A stretch of DNA of 64,000 nucleotides from Pseudomonas frederiksbergensis (GTDB lineage Bacteria; Pseudomonadota; Gammaproteobacteria; Pseudomonadales; Pseudomonadaceae): assembly GCF_035751725.1 (NCBI RefSeq), contig NZ_CP142104.1, positions 1,550,001 to 1,614,000 on the forward strand, written 5' to 3'. Shown here one piece after another: positions 38,462-47,877 of the stretch. Positions within the stretch are counted from its first letter, which is position 1; every line of letters starts with the position of its first letter. The notes under the pieces are model-generated. The model saw only the letters and a program-made list of their open reading frames with translations, ran no database searches and was not told the origin of the DNA. A program made the position numbers and the translations under genes.

Positions 38462-39446
38462 GCATGGTGGACGACTGCGCAACGCTTCCCGGCAATACGG
38501 CATTGCCGAGGCCGACTGGCTCGACCTGTCCAGCGGCCTGGCGCCCTGGCCGTTCGATATTCCGCCGGTTCCACTACGGGCCTGGGCGCGCCTGCCCGAG
38601 GCCGATGATGGGTTGGAACAGGCCGCTTGCGATTATTACGAAGCGACGCACGTGTTGCCGGTTGCCGGTTCGCAGATGGCCATCCAGCTCTTGCCGCGCC
38701 TGCGCCGGGCCGGCAAGGTCGGTGTCTTGTCTCCTTGTTACGCCGAACACGCCGAAGCCTGGCGGCGCAGCGGTTACATCGTGCGCGAAGTGCTGGAGAC
38801 GGAAGTGGATTTCTTCCTCGACAGCCTCGACGTGCTGGTGGTGGTCAATCCGAACAACCCCACGGGCCTGAGCCTGAGCCCCGAACGCTTGCTGGACTGG
38901 CACGCACGGTTGGCCCAGCGCGGCGGCTGGCTCGTGGTGGACGAAGCGTTCATGGACATCACGCCGCACCTGAGCCTCAGCGCCCACGCCCATCAGGTCG
39001 GGCTGATCGTGTTGCGATCGTTTGGCAAGTTCTTTGGCCTGGCCGGGGTTCGCCTGGGGTTTGTCCTGGCCGAGCGACGCCTGCTCAAGCTGCTTGCCGA
39101 GCAAGTCGGGCCGTGGGCCGTGAGCGGGCCGACCCGGGTCCTGGGCGAGGCGTGTCTCCTGGATACCGAGGCCCACATTCGCCAACGACAGCGCTGCGAA
39201 GCCACCAGCCAACGCCTGGCACTGACGCTGGAGCGCTTCGGTTTCAAGCCCCAGGGCGGTTGCGCATTGTTTCAATGGCTGGTGACCGAGCACGCCCAGG
39301 CCCTGTACGAATTCATGGCCCATCGCGGCATTCTGCTGCGCTTGTTCACGCACACCAGCAGCCTGCGTTTCGGACTGCCGGCCGATGACGCCGGTTTCCT
39401 GCGCCTCGAACAGGCTTTCGAGGCCTACACCAAGGACATTCGATGA
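38454..39446 (+). CDS. cobC: L-threonine-O-3-phosphate decarboxylase CobC (PLP)
   Basis: 330-aa fold-type I PLP enzyme that makes aminopropanol phosphate for the nucleotide loop. PLP lysine is in [23 protein letters not shown] and VVDEAFMD are aminotransferase motifs. It is histidinol-phosphate-aminotransferase-like, but the position between cobD and cobQ makes CobC/CobD(Salmonella) the right reading. ATGA overlap with cobQ. Confidence 0.93.
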   Translation: MLEHGGRLRNASRQYGIAEADWLDLSSGLAPWPFDIPPVPLRAWARLPEADDGLEQAACDYYEATHVLPVAGSQMAIQLLPRLRRAGKVGVLSPCYAEHAEAWRRSGYIVREVLETEVDFFLDSLDVLVVVNPNNPTGLSLSPERLLDWHARLAQRGGWLVVDEAFMDITPHLSLSAHAHQVGLIVLRSFGKFFGLAGVRLGFVLAERRLLKLLAEQVGPWAVSGPTRVLGEACLLDTEAHIRQRQRCEATSQRLALTLERFGFKPQGGCALFQWLVTEHAQALYEFMAHRGILLRLFTHTSSLRFGLPADDAGFLRLEQAFEAYTKDIR

Positions 39447-40894
39447 CGACCCTGATGGTGCAGGGCACCACCTCCGATGCCGGCAAAAGTACCCTGGTTA
39501 CCGCATTGTGCCGTTGGGTCACGCGCCAGGGTGTGAGCGTGGTGCCGTTCAAGCCGCAAAACATGGCGCTCAACAGCGCGGTAACTGCCGACGGCGGCGA
39601 GATCGGCCGGGCCCAGGCGGTCCAGGCCCAGGCCTGCGGCCTCGAACCGCACACCGACATGAACCCGGTCCTGCTCAAGCCCAACAGCGACACGGGCGCG
39701 CAAGTCATCATCCATGGTCGTGCCGTCACCACCATGAACGCCGTCGCCTATCACGATTACAAAGCCATTGCGATGCAAGCGGTGCTGGCCTCCCATGCAC
39801 GGTTGAGCGCGACGTATCCGGTCGTCATGGTCGAGGGCGCGGGGTCGCCGGCAGAGATCAACCTGCGGGCCGGCGACATCGCGAACATGGGTTTCGCCGA
39901 GGCGGTGGACTGCCCGGTGCTGCTGATCGCCGACATCAATCGTGGCGGGGTATTCGCCCATCTGGTCGGCACCCTGGAGTTGCTTTCGTCCAGTGAACAG
40001 GCGCGGGTCAAGGGGTTCATCATCAACCGTTTTCGCGGCGATATCGCCTTGCTGCAGCCGGGGCTGGATTGGTTGGAAGCGCGCACCGGCAAGCCGGTAA
40101 TTGGCGTGTTGCCCTACGTGATGGACCTGCACCTGGAGGCCGAGGATGGCCTCGACCGGCGCCAGGCCGACAAGGCCGAACAGGTGCTCAAGGTGGTGGT
40201 GCCAGTATTGCCACGCATCAGCAACCACACCGATTTCGACCCGCTGCGCCTGCATCCGCAGGTCGATCTGCAATTCATCGGCCCCGGCCACGCCATCCCG
40301 CCAGCCGACCTGATCATCCTGCCCGGTTCGAAAAGTGTGCGTAGCGACTTGGCCTTTCTACGCGCCAATGGTTGGGAAACGGCGATCCATCGACACCTGC
40401 GCTACGGCGGCAAGTTAATGGGCATCTGCGGCGGTTTGCAGATGCTCGGCCACCACGTCCATGACCCGCTCGGGCTGGAGGGGGCGGCAGGCTCCAGTGC
40501 CGGATTGGGCTTGTTGGATTTCGAAACGACCCTGGAACGCGAGAAGCAACTGCGCAACGTTCATGGGCGACTGACGTTGGAAAACGCCGCAATCAGCGGC
40601 TATGAGATCCACGCAGGCGTAACTGTCGGCCCCGCCCTGGAAAACGCTGCGGTGCACTTGGACGACGGCCGTTGCGATGGCGCCCAAAGCCTCGACGGGC
40701 AGGTTTTCGGCACCTATCTGCATGGGTTGTTCGAATCGCCTGCGGCCAGCAGTGCCTTGCTGCGTTGGGCCGGTTTGGAAGACGTACAGGCGGTGGATTA
40801 CCACGGCTTGCGCGAGCGGGATATCGAGCGACTGGCGGACCTGGTGGAGCGGCATCTGGACACTGGGTTGTTGCGTGAACTCTGTGGGATTTGA
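39443..40894 (+). CDS. cobQ: Cobyric acid synthase CobQ
   Basis: 483-aa glutamine amidotransferase adding four amides (b, d, e, g) to the corrin ring. The P-loop is [21 protein letters not shown] and [11 protein letters not shown] are CobQ signatures; glutaminase Cys is in [10 protein letters not shown] and His in LHGLFE. It is the last of the six overlapping genes; a REPIN of about 70 bp follows before cobU. Confidence 0.96.
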   Translation: MTTLMVQGTTSDAGKSTLVTALCRWVTRQGVSVVPFKPQNMALNSAVTADGGEIGRAQAVQAQACGLEPHTDMNPVLLKPNSDTGAQVIIHGRAVTTMNAVAYHDYKAIAMQAVLASHARLSATYPVVMVEGAGSPAEINLRAGDIANMGFAEAVDCPVLLIADINRGGVFAHLVGTLELLSSSEQARVKGFIINRFRGDIALLQPGLDWLEARTGKPVIGVLPYVMDLHLEAEDGLDRRQADKAEQVLKVVVPVLPRISNHTDFDPLRLHPQVDLQFIGPGHAIPPADLIILPGSKSVRSDLAFLRANGWETAIHRHLRYGGKLMGICGGLQMLGHHVHDPLGLEGAAGSSAGLGLLDFETTLEREKQLRNVHGRLTLENAAISGYEIHAGVTVGPALENAAVHLDDGRCDGAQSLDGQVFGTYLHGLFESPAASSALLRWAGLEDVQAVDYHGLRERDIERLADLVERHLDTGLLRELCGI

Positions 40895-40912
40895 GGTGAC
40901 GCTACCGACCCC

Positions 40913-40979
40913 TTCGCGAGCGAGCCCGCTCCTGCATTTTGAATTGTATTCCCCTGCGCGAGCGGGCTTGCTCGCGAAT
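40913..40979. repeat. REPIN inside the cob operon
   Basis: TTCGCGAGCGAGCCCGCTC (from 40913) and its inverted copy GAGCGGGCTTGCTCGCGAA (to 40979) are separated by an AT-rich spacer of about 28 bp. It is the only sizeable gap in an operon whose other genes overlap or abut. Confidence 0.85.
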
Positions 40980-41006
40980 AGGCCCGCACATAAAAGGTAA
41001 CGCTCC

Positions 41007-41528
41007 ATGCTGCAACTGATCCTCGGCGGCGCCCGCTCCGGCAAGAGTCGCCTGGCCGAAAAACTCGCGGCGGACACTCATTTGCCGGTGACCTACATCG
41101 CCACCAGCCAACCCCTCGACGGCGAGATGAACCAGCGTGTCGCCCAGCATCGTGCCCGGCGTCCGGCCGAATGGGCGCTGGTGGAGGAACCCTTGGCGCT
41201 GGCGTGGGTGCTGCGGGAAAACGCCGCAAGCGATCGGTGCCTGCTGGTGGATTGCCTGACCCTCTGGCTCACCAACCTGCTGATGCTCGACGATCCGCAA
41301 CGGTTGATTGCCGAGCGTGAAGCGCTGTTGGACTGCATCGGCGTGCTTCCCGGTGAAGTCATATTCGTCAGCAACGAGACCGGCATGGGCGTCGTGCCGC
41401 TGGGCGAGCTGACGCGCCGTTATGTCGATGAAGCCGGTTGGCTGCATCAAGCCCTGGCCGAACGTTGCCAACGCGTCGTGTTGACCGTCGCCGGCTTGCC
41501 CCTGACCCTTAAAGGAACTGCGTTATGA
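41007..41528 (+). CDS. cobU: Bifunctional adenosylcobinamide kinase / guanylyltransferase (CobU/CobP)
   Basis: 173-aa enzyme that phosphorylates adenosylcobinamide and adds GMP to give AdoCbi-GDP. It has [15 protein letters not shown] (P-loop), the [11 protein letters not shown] segment with the guanylylated-His region just before it (VAQHRARRP), and [22 protein letters not shown]. It overlaps cobT by 4 nt. The Pseudomonas/Sinorhizobium name is cobP. Confidence 0.95.
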   Translation: MLQLILGGARSGKSRLAEKLAADTHLPVTYIATSQPLDGEMNQRVAQHRARRPAEWALVEEPLALAWVLRENAASDRCLLVDCLTLWLTNLLMLDDPQRLIAEREALLDCIGVLPGEVIFVSNETGMGVVPLGELTRRYVDEAGWLHQALAERCQRVVLTVAGLPLTLKGTAL

Positions 41529-42580
41529 ATCATCGCTGGTGGCTGGACCCGTGCAAGCCCGTCGATAACCAGGCGCTGGAGCAGGCTGCGGCCCGTCAGC
41601 AACAGCTGACCAAACCGACCGGCTCCCTCGGGCGCCTGGAATCGGTGGCGGTGCAACTGGCGGGCCTGCAAGGGCAGCTCAAGCCGAGCCTGGACCGGCT
41701 CTGGATCACGATTTTCGCTGGCGACCACGGCGTGGTGGCCGAAGGTGTCTCGGCTTATCCCCAGGAAGTCACCGGGCAGATGCTGCACAACTTCGTCAAG
41801 GGTGGCGCGGCCATCAGCGTGCTCGCCCGGCAACTGGGCGCTTCGCTGGAAGTCGTGGACCTGGGCACCGTGACGCTTTCGCTGGACCTGCCCGGCGTGC
41901 GTCATTTGAACCTTGGCCCTGGCACCGCGAATTTCATCCAGGGATCGGCGATGAGCCAGTCCCAGGGCGAGCTGGCCTTGCAAGCCGGGCGCGACAGTGT
42001 GATGCGTGCCGTTGTCGGCGGGACGCAATTGTTCATTGGCGGCGAGATGGGCATTGGCAACACCACCGCGGCCAGCGCCCTGGCTTGTGCCTTGCTCGAT
42101 TGTCCGGTGACGCACCTGGTGGGGCCCGGCACGGGGTTGGATGCGGCGGGTGTCAGTCGCAAGGCGCGGGTGATCGAGCGTGCCCTGGCGCTGCACGGCG
42201 GCGCGAATGGCGATCCGTTGCAGGTTTTGTTTAATCTCGGTGGCTTTGAAATCGCGGCGTTGGCCGGCGCCTATCTGGCCTGTGCCCAGCAGGGCATCGC
42301 CGTGCTGGTGGATGGTTTCATCTGCAGCGTTGCGGCGTTGGTGGCGATGCGGCTCAATCCTGGATGCCGGGCATGGTTGCTGTTCGGTCATCGCGGCGCC
42401 GAGCCGGGCCACAAGCACGTCTTGGAAACCCTTGGTGCCGAACCGCTGCTGGATCTGGATTTGCGCCTGGGCGAGGGCAGTGGTGCGGCGTTGGCGGTGC
42501 CGTTGTTACGCCTGGCCTGTGACCTTCATGGGCAGATGGCGACGTTTGCCGAAGCGGCCGTGGCGGATCGCCCGGCATGA
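41525..42580 (+). CDS. cobT: Nicotinate-nucleotide-dimethylbenzimidazole phosphoribosyltransferase CobT
   Basis: 351-aa enzyme activating the lower ligand to alpha-ribazole phosphate. [42 protein letters not shown] and [15 protein letters not shown] are family signatures, and the conserved acidic residue lies in the [13 protein letters not shown] stretch near the C-terminus. Named cobU in the Pseudomonas denitrificans scheme. It overlaps the neighbouring genes by 4 nt on both sides. Confidence 0.96.
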   Translation: MNHRWWLDPCKPVDNQALEQAAARQQQLTKPTGSLGRLESVAVQLAGLQGQLKPSLDRLWITIFAGDHGVVAEGVSAYPQEVTGQMLHNFVKGGAAISVLARQLGASLEVVDLGTVTLSLDLPGVRHLNLGPGTANFIQGSAMSQSQGELALQAGRDSVMRAVVGGTQLFIGGEMGIGNTTAASALACALLDCPVTHLVGPGTGLDAAGVSRKARVIERALALHGGANGDPLQVLFNLGGFEIAALAGAYLACAQQGIAVLVDGFICSVAALVAMRLNPGCRAWLLFGHRGAEPGHKHVLETLGAEPLLDLDLRLGEGSGAALAVPLLRLACDLHGQMATFAEAAVADRPA

Positions 42581-43152
42581 CCTTGCGCCTGGACCTGCTG
42601 CGTCACGGCGAAACCGAACTGGGCGGCGGCTTGCGCGGCAGTCTCGATGACGCCTTGACGGCCAAGGGTTGGGAGCAAATGCATGCAGCGGTGGCGCAGG
42701 GCGGGCCCTGGGATCGCCTGGTGTGTTCGCCGTTGCAGCGATGCGCCCGTTTCGCCGAACAACTCGGCGCCCGGCTGGGTGTGCCGGTGCATGTGGACAA
42801 AGACCTGCAAGAGTTGCATTTCGGCGCGTGGGAAGGCCGCAGCGCAGCAGCGTTGATGGAGACCGACGCCGACGCCCTCGGCCGCTTCTGGGCCGATCCT
42901 TACGCTTTTACGCCACCCGACGGCGAGCCGGTGCTGGCGTTTTCGGCGCGGGTCCTGGCGGCCGTCGAACGCTTGCACCTGGCGTATGCCGGACAGCGCG
43001 TCTTGCTGGTCAGTCATGGCGGCGTGATGCGGTTGCTGCTGGCACAGGCCCGCGCAATGCCGCGCGAACAATTATTGAACGTCGAAGTCGGCCATGGTGC
43101 GCTGTTTTCCCTGACGGTGTCGTCCGGTCCAGTGCTTGAAGAGGCGGGCTGA
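42577..43152 (+). CDS. Alpha-ribazole phosphatase, histidine phosphatase family
   Basis: 191-aa protein of the phosphoglycerate-mutase-like superfamily: [11 protein letters not shown] with the phospho-histidine, [25 protein letters not shown] with the catalytic acid, and [11 protein letters not shown]. In this operon it should remove the 5'-phosphate of alpha-ribazole (CobC of Salmonella; a different enzyme from the decarboxylase called cobC above). No gene symbol is given to avoid that clash. Confidence 0.92.
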   Translation: MTLRLDLLRHGETELGGGLRGSLDDALTAKGWEQMHAAVAQGGPWDRLVCSPLQRCARFAEQLGARLGVPVHVDKDLQELHFGAWEGRSAAALMETDADALGRFWADPYAFTPPDGEPVLAFSARVLAAVERLHLAYAGQRVLLVSHGGVMRLLLAQARAMPREQLLNVEVGHGALFSLTVSSGPVLEEAG

Positions 43153-43154
43153 GC

Positions 43155-43886
43155 ATGTTGCCCTTCTGGATCGCCCTGCAATTCCTCAGCAGCTTGCCGG
43201 TTCGCTTGCCAGGCATGCCAGAGCCCGGGCAGCTCGGGCGTTCGCTATTGTTCTATCCCATGGTGGGGTTGTTGTTCGGTGGTCTGCTCTGGCTGCTCGA
43301 TGCGGTGTTGCTGGGCGCACCGGTGACGCTGCATGCCGCGCTGCTGCTGACGGCCTGGGTGCTGCTCAGCGGCGGCTTGCACCTGGATGGCCTGGCCGAC
43401 AGCGCCGATGCCTGGCTCGGCGGTTTCGGTGATCGCGAACGTACGTTGCTGATCATGAAGGATCCGCGCAGCGGGCCGATCGCCGTGGTCACGCTGGTGC
43501 TGGTGTTGCTGCTCAAATGGACGGCGCTGGTGGCGCTGATCGAGCAGAGGCAGCCACTTGCGTTACTGATTGTGCCGATGCTGGGGCGTGCTGCTTTGCT
43601 GGGCTTGTTCCTCACTACGCCGTATGTGCGTGCCGGAGGGCTGGGCCAGGCACTGGCTGATCACTTGCCGCGCCGCTCGGGTTGGCAGGTGCTGTCGATC
43701 AGCGCACTGGGCTGCGTGCTGGTGATGGGGTGGCCAGGGCTGTGGACGCTGGTAGTCGCCGCGGCCGTATTCATCGGCTTGAGGCAGATAATGTTGCGCA
43801 GGCTGCAGGGTTGCACTGGCGACACCGCGGGTGCCTTGCTGGAGCTGCTGGAAACGGCCGTTCTGGTGGCATTGGTCTTAAGCTGA
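43155..43886 (+). CDS. cobS: Adenosylcobinamide-GDP ribazoletransferase CobS (CobV)
   Basis: 243-aa polytopic membrane enzyme for the last condensation, joining AdoCbi-GDP and alpha-ribazole(-phosphate). FLSSLPVRLPG at the N-terminus and LSGGLHLDGLADSADAWLGG with its metal-binding Asp residues are the family motifs; KDPRSGPIAVV follows. About six hydrophobic helices. It begins 2 nt after the phosphatase stop and ends the operon. No terminator hairpin is visible in the 72 bp to the next gene. Confidence 0.95.
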   Translation: MLPFWIALQFLSSLPVRLPGMPEPGQLGRSLLFYPMVGLLFGGLLWLLDAVLLGAPVTLHAALLLTAWVLLSGGLHLDGLADSADAWLGGFGDRERTLLIMKDPRSGPIAVVTLVLVLLLKWTALVALIEQRQPLALLIVPMLGRAALLGLFLTTPYVRAGGLGQALADHLPRRSGWQVLSISALGCVLVMGWPGLWTLVVAAAVFIGLRQIMLRRLQGCTGDTAGALLELLETAVLVALVLS

Positions 43887-43936
43887 ATTCGCACGTTGCC
43901 AGCGGGCGAGCGCTGATTTAAATTTGCATTCATCTA

Positions 43937-43955
43937 GTCGCGGGTATATACACGC
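43937..43955. promoter_or_regulatory. Probable MarR operator, copy 1
   Basis: GTCGCGGGTATATACACGC, partly palindromic around GTATATAC, ending 3 nt before the MarR gene start codon. It is the mirror image of the copy at 44385-44403. Confidence 0.75.
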
Positions 43956-43958
43956 ATC

Positions 43959-44363
43959 ATGCTGCCTTCCCAATGTCTTTGCATCAACCTGCGTCGCGCC
44001 GCGCGTGGCGTCAGCAGGTATTACGACGGCGCTCTCGATGGCTTCGGGATCAACGTTGCCCAGTATTCTCTGCTCAATAACCTGGCGCGCCTGGACCAGC
44101 CGAGCATTTCCTCCCTGGCCGAGGCCATGGGCCTGGACCGCAGCACCCTCGGGCGCAACCTGCGGGTGCTGGAAGGCGAGGGGTTGGTGAAGCTGGCGGA
44201 GGGCGACGATTTGCGCAACCGCATCGTCGTGCTCACCGACGCGGGGAAGGCCCGGTTGGCGGCGGCGTTGCCGGCCTGGGAAGCGGCGCAACAGAAATTG
44301 ATCGATAAGCTCGGTGCCGAAAAGCGTGCGACCTTGCTGGCCTTGCTGGATGAACTGGCGTGA
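43959..44363 (+). CDS. MarR-family transcriptional regulator
   Basis: 134-aa winged-helix regulator with CINLRRAARGVSRYYDGAL, the recognition-helix region SISSLAEAMGLDRSTLGRNLRVLE and the wing DDLRNRIVVLTDAGKARL. MarR proteins repress linked exporters and release DNA on binding phenolic or oxidising ligands. The mirror-image operators in front of this gene and of the next one (MFS exporter) argue for autorepression plus control of the exporter. Downstream genes are the MFS exporter and a 39-aa protein. Confidence 0.93.
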   Translation: MLPSQCLCINLRRAARGVSRYYDGALDGFGINVAQYSLLNNLARLDQPSISSLAEAMGLDRSTLGRNLRVLEGEGLVKLAEGDDLRNRIVVLTDAGKARLAAALPAWEAAQQKLIDKLGAEKRATLLALLDELA

Positions 44364-44384
44364 AGCCGGTTCGTCCGATGACAA

Positions 44385-44403
44385 GTGGGTATATACCCGC
44401 GAC
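44385..44403. promoter_or_regulatory. Probable MarR operator, copy 2
   Basis: GTGGGTATATACCCGCGAC, whose reverse complement is GTCGCGGGTATATACCCAC and matches copy 1 in 17 of 19 positions. It lies between the MarR stop and the MFS start (13 nt upstream of the ATG). Confidence 0.78.
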
Positions 44404-44415
44404 TGGAGAATAAGA

Positions 44416-45624
44416 ATGACATCGATGTGGCGTACCTGTGGTTGGGTCCTGGTGGGCAGTGCGCTGATACTGGCGTTGTCATTGGGTGTGCGGCATGGCT
44501 TCGGGCTGTTCCTAGCGCCGATGAGCGCGGAATTCGGCTGGGGCCGTGAAGTGTTTGCCTTTGCCATTGCCTTGCAGAATTTGATCTGGGGCTTGGCGCA
44601 GCCTTTCACCGGTGCCCTGGCGGATCGCTTCGGCGCGGCAAAAGTAGTATTGATCGGTGGCGTTCTCTATGCGCTCGGCCTGGTGTTCATGGGCATGGCC
44701 GACTCGCCCTGGTCGCTGTCGTTGAGTGCCGGCCTGTTGATCGGTATCGGCCTGTCCGGTACTTCGTTCTCAGTGATCCTTGGCGTGGTTGGACGGGCCG
44801 TGCCGCCAGAAAAACGCAGCATGGGCATGGGCATCGCCAGTGCGGCCGGCTCCTTCGGCCAGTTCGCCATGCTGCCGGGCACGTTGGGCTTGATCGGGTG
44901 GCTCGGCTGGTCCGCGGCGCTGTTGGCGCTGGGCCTGTTGGTGGCGTTGATCGTGCCGCTGGTTAGCATGCTCAAGGACGCGCCAGCGCCGCTGGCCGGG
45001 CATGAGCAAACCCTCTCCGAAGCGTTGCGCGAAGCGTGCAGTCATTCAGGGTTCTGGCTGCTGGCCGTTGGCTTTTTTGTGTGTGGTTTCCAGGTGGTAT
45101 TCATCGGTGTGCATCTGCCGGCCTATCTGGTGGACCAGCACCTGCCGGCCAGCGTCGGCACCACCGTGCTGGCCCTCGTCGGGCTGTTCAATATCTTCGG
45201 CACTTACACCGCCGGTTGGCTGGGCGGGCGGATGTCCAAGCCGCGCCTGTTGACCGGGCTTTATCTGGCGCGGGCGGTGGTCATCGGGCTGTTCCTGTGG
45301 TTGCCGGTGACAACCACCACGGCTTATCTGTTCGGCATGGCGATGGGCTTCCTCTGGCTGTCGACGGTGCCGCTGACGAACGGGACGGTCGCCACGTTGT
45401 TCGGCGTACGAAACCTCTCGATGCTGGGTGGGATCGTGTTCCTGTTTCACCAGCAGGGATCGTTCCTCGGCGGTTGGCTGGGCGGCGTCGTGTACGACCG
45501 CACCGGCAGCTACGACTTGATCTGGCAGGTGTCGATCCTGCTCAGTCTGTTGGCTGCGGCATTGAACTGGCCGGTACGCGAGCGTCCGGTGGCGCGTCTG
45601 CAAGCCCAGGCCGGTGCGGCATGA
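44416..45624 (+). CDS. MFS transporter (MarR-linked)
   Basis: 402-aa major facilitator with about 12 transmembrane helices. FGLFLAPMSAEFGWGREVFAFAIALQN and the loop-2/3 motif GALADRFGAAKV are typical of the oxalate:formate antiporter-like / monocarboxylate subgroup. It is probably an exporter or importer controlled by the adjacent MarR protein; the substrate is unknown. GGAG lies 8 nt before ATG 44416. Its stop overlaps the start of a 39-aa gene (ATGA). Confidence 0.92.
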   Translation: MTSMWRTCGWVLVGSALILALSLGVRHGFGLFLAPMSAEFGWGREVFAFAIALQNLIWGLAQPFTGALADRFGAAKVVLIGGVLYALGLVFMGMADSPWSLSLSAGLLIGIGLSGTSFSVILGVVGRAVPPEKRSMGMGIASAAGSFGQFAMLPGTLGLIGWLGWSAALLALGLLVALIVPLVSMLKDAPAPLAGHEQTLSEALREACSHSGFWLLAVGFFVCGFQVVFIGVHLPAYLVDQHLPASVGTTVLALVGLFNIFGTYTAGWLGGRMSKPRLLTGLYLARAVVIGLFLWLPVTTTTAYLFGMAMGFLWLSTVPLTNGTVATLFGVRNLSMLGGIVFLFHQQGSFLGGWLGGVVYDRTGSYDLIWQVSILLSLLAAALNWPVRERPVARLQAQAGAA

Positions 45625-45740
45625 GCCGCTTCGGCCCATGGTTGATCGCACTCGGCGCCGCGGCGCTGCTGGCAATTGCCTGGTGGGGCTGGCACCAAGG
45701 CGGGTTGGCCTTGATGCAGCTGGGCATGGGCAACTGTTGA
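45621..45740 (+). CDS. Small membrane protein (39 aa) coupled to the MFS gene
   Basis: Overlaps the MFS stop by 4 nt (ATGA). The protein is MSRFGPWLIALGAAALL followed by AIAWWGWHQGGLALMQLG: one transmembrane helix (about 6-24) with a short tail ending in Cys. The coupling, the hydrophobic profile and the clean stop suggest a real gene, perhaps an accessory subunit of the transporter. Too short to assign to a family. Confidence 0.6.
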   Translation: MSRFGPWLIALGAAALLAIAWWGWHQGGLALMQLGMGNC

Positions 45741-45806
45741 CGTGTGGACGGCACTGGGCGCGCGGAGTAACGTCGTGGTCTGACAGGTCTACAAGGAAAA
45801 TCCGAC

Positions 45807-46355
45807 ATGATGCGTTGGTTTGCTGTTCCCGCCCTGTTGCTGGCTGTGACCGGGCACGTATGGGCAGCCGGGTGCCCGCCGCTGCTGGAGGGGTCGCTGC
45901 CCAAGTTGCGGGCCAAGGAAACCGTTGACTTGTGCCAGCGCTTCGCCGGCAAGCCTTTGGTGGTGGTCAACACGGCCAGCTTCTGTGGGTTCGCTCCGCA
46001 GTTCAAAGGGCTCGAGGCGCTTAACCAGCGCTACAAAGGCGAAGGGCTGGAAGTGCTGGGCGTGCCGTCCAATGATTTCAAGCAAGAGTCGAAGGACGGG
46101 GCGGAGACGGCCAAGGTCTGCTACGTCAATTATGGCGTGACCTTCACTATGACCGAGCCGCAGCCGGTACGAGGTGCGGACGCCATTCCCTTGTTCAGGC
46201 ATCTGGCCGAACAGTCCGGCGCGCCGAAGTGGAATTTCTACAAATACGTCGTTGATCGCCAGGGCAAGGTGGTCGGCAGTTTTTCCAGCCGGATCAAGCC
46301 CGACGATCCTGATTTCATCAAGGCAGTCGAGACGGCTATTGCTTCCAAACCCTGA
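45807..46355 (+). CDS. Glutathione peroxidase-like protein, exported
   Basis: 182-aa thiol peroxidase of the GPx family with an N-terminal signal peptide (1-20, ending VWA), which is unusual for bacterial GPx. The peroxidatic Cys60 is in [18 protein letters not shown]. The usual Gln in the CNQF segment is replaced ([10 protein letters not shown]), while Trp and Asn of the KWNFYKY segment remain. It should reduce peroxides in the periplasm using thioredoxin- or glutathione-type donors; which donor is unknown. It stands alone before a terminator. Confidence 0.88.
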   Translation: MMRWFAVPALLLAVTGHVWAAGCPPLLEGSLPKLRAKETVDLCQRFAGKPLVVVNTASFCGFAPQFKGLEALNQRYKGEGLEVLGVPSNDFKQESKDGAETAKVCYVNYGVTFTMTEPQPVRGADAIPLFRHLAEQSGAPKWNFYKYVVDRQGKVVGSFSSRIKPDDPDFIKAVETAIASKP

Positions 46356-46367
46356 TCATCAGCCATC

Positions 46368-46405
46368 AAAAAGCCCCGCCTCTTTGCAGAGAGCGGGGCT
46401 TTTTT
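46368..46405. terminator. Bidirectional Rho-independent terminator
   Basis: Stem AAAAAGCCCCGC / GCGGGGCTTTTT with a 13-nt loop, between the convergent peroxidase and fadL genes; A- and T-runs on both sides allow it to work for both strands. Confidence 0.92.
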
Positions 46406-46458
46406 CGCTTCAGGTGGCGAGCAGCTGTGTTGGTTAGAGCCAACCTCGCCTTACATCA

Positions 46459-47733
46459 TCAGAAGCGGTAGGTTGCGCCGACGCCAAAACCGTTGGCGCT
46501 GTTTTCGTATTCAGCATTGTAGGCCTGGCCCAGTGCATTTCTCCTGTTGATGCTGACTTTTTCTTCCTTGAGGTAGGAATAAGCCACATCGATGGTCAGG
46601 TCTTCGGTTGGGCTCCAGCCGGCACCGAGGCTGAAGATCGTCCGGTCGCCGGTAGGAATGCGCGGCGAACGGTCGGTGTTGTTGGCAGGCGACTGGTCGA
46701 ACGTCAGGCCGGTGCGCAATACCCACTGCTTGTTCAATTGGTAGGACGTACCGATGGCGTAGGCCCAGGTGTCGTGCCAGTTCTGTTCTTCGGTGATAGT
46801 GCCGAAGAGGGCTGGGTTCAATGCACCGCCACCAGTGACGTCGTTGTTCACGGTGATGTCTTTCAGGCGGCTCCAGCGAGTCCAGGTGCTGCCAGCGTAG
46901 ACGGTCCAGGCATCGTTGATTTCCTGGGTCACCGAGAAATCGACGGATTCAGGGGTGGTGATGTCCAGGGAAGCGTCGTAGCGGTCACCGCTCAACAGGA
47001 AGCCAGGCGTACCGGCGCCCGGGTTCACTTCGGTGTGGCCTTCAAGCTTATATTTGACCTTGGAGTGGTAAGTCAGGCCGACGCGAGTGGTATCGGTCGC
47101 CTGGACCAGCAGGCCGATGTTGTAGCCATAGCCAATGTCGTCGCCCTTGATCTCGACGTTGCCGTCGTTAGGCGAGAATGGTGTAGTCAGCGCCGATTCC
47201 AGCGAACCGGAAATCCGGTTGATGGTCGGACCGAAGCCGATCGACACCTTGTCGTTGAAGGCATAGCTGATGGTGGGCTGGAAGGTCACGACCTTCACTT
47301 CGCTCTTGCTGCCGAAGTTGCGGCCCTGGAAGCTGTTTTCGTAGTCGGTGATCAGGCCAAACGGGGCGTAGACGCCCAAGCCGAATGCCCATTGATCATC
47401 GATAGGCTTGACGTAGTAGCCCATCGGAACGCCGGTGAACGGGACCATGTCGCCATCGTTGGTGCCGGAGCGGGTGCCGCTGGCATCGTTGATATCGGTG
47501 GAGGCGTCGATGACAGCGAAGCCACCGGTCACTTGCTCGCGCTTGAGGCGCGACATGCCGGCAGGGTTGCCAAACACAGTGCTTGCATCATCGGCAGAAG
47601 AAGAACGACCTGCGAAGCCAGTGCCCATGCCACTGATGCTTTGTTCGTTCAAGGCAAAACCACTGGCAAAGATTTGTGTGGATGCCAAGGTCACGGCAAG
47701 GCCAAGGGTGGTTTTGAGCATCATTTTTTTCAT
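46459..47733 (-). CDS. fadL: Long-chain fatty acid outer-membrane transporter FadL (OmpP1/TodX)
   Basis: 424-aa precursor with a signal peptide (to about residue 24) and the diagnostic FadL N-terminus SGFALNEQSISGMGTGFAG, which forms the plug. NPAGM, a beta-rich body and a C-terminal aromatic residue (GVGATYRF) mark a 14-stranded barrel. It takes up fatty acids and other hydrophobic compounds. The upstream 144 bp hold a TATAGC-like -10 but no FadR/PsrA palindrome that I can identify. Confidence 0.95.
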   Translation of the reverse strand: MKKMMLKTTLGLAVTLASTQIFASGFALNEQSISGMGTGFAGRSSSADDASTVFGNPAGMSRLKREQVTGGFAVIDASTDINDASGTRSGTNDGDMVPFTGVPMGYYVKPIDDQWAFGLGVYAPFGLITDYENSFQGRNFGSKSEVKVVTFQPTISYAFNDKVSIGFGPTINRISGSLESALTTPFSPNDGNVEIKGDDIGYGYNIGLLVQATDTTRVGLTYHSKVKYKLEGHTEVNPGAGTPGFLLSGDRYDASLDITTPESVDFSVTQEINDAWTVYAGSTWTRWSRLKDITVNNDVTGGGALNPALFGTITEEQNWHDTWAYAIGTSYQLNKQWVLRTGLTFDQSPANNTDRSPRIPTGDRTIFSLGAGWSPTEDLTIDVAYSYLKEEKVSINRRNALGQAYNAEYENSANGFGVGATYRF

Positions 47734-47877
47734 TGTTAGAACTCCAGGTGATCACCGACGCGAAAATTACCAACATTTTTGCCCAAGCGCTATAGCTTGT
47801 ATTGCTTGATTTAGAGGGGTTTTGTAGGACAATCCGACCAAAATCGTGGCATTTGTAGGAAGTTTCTATTTTTGCTC

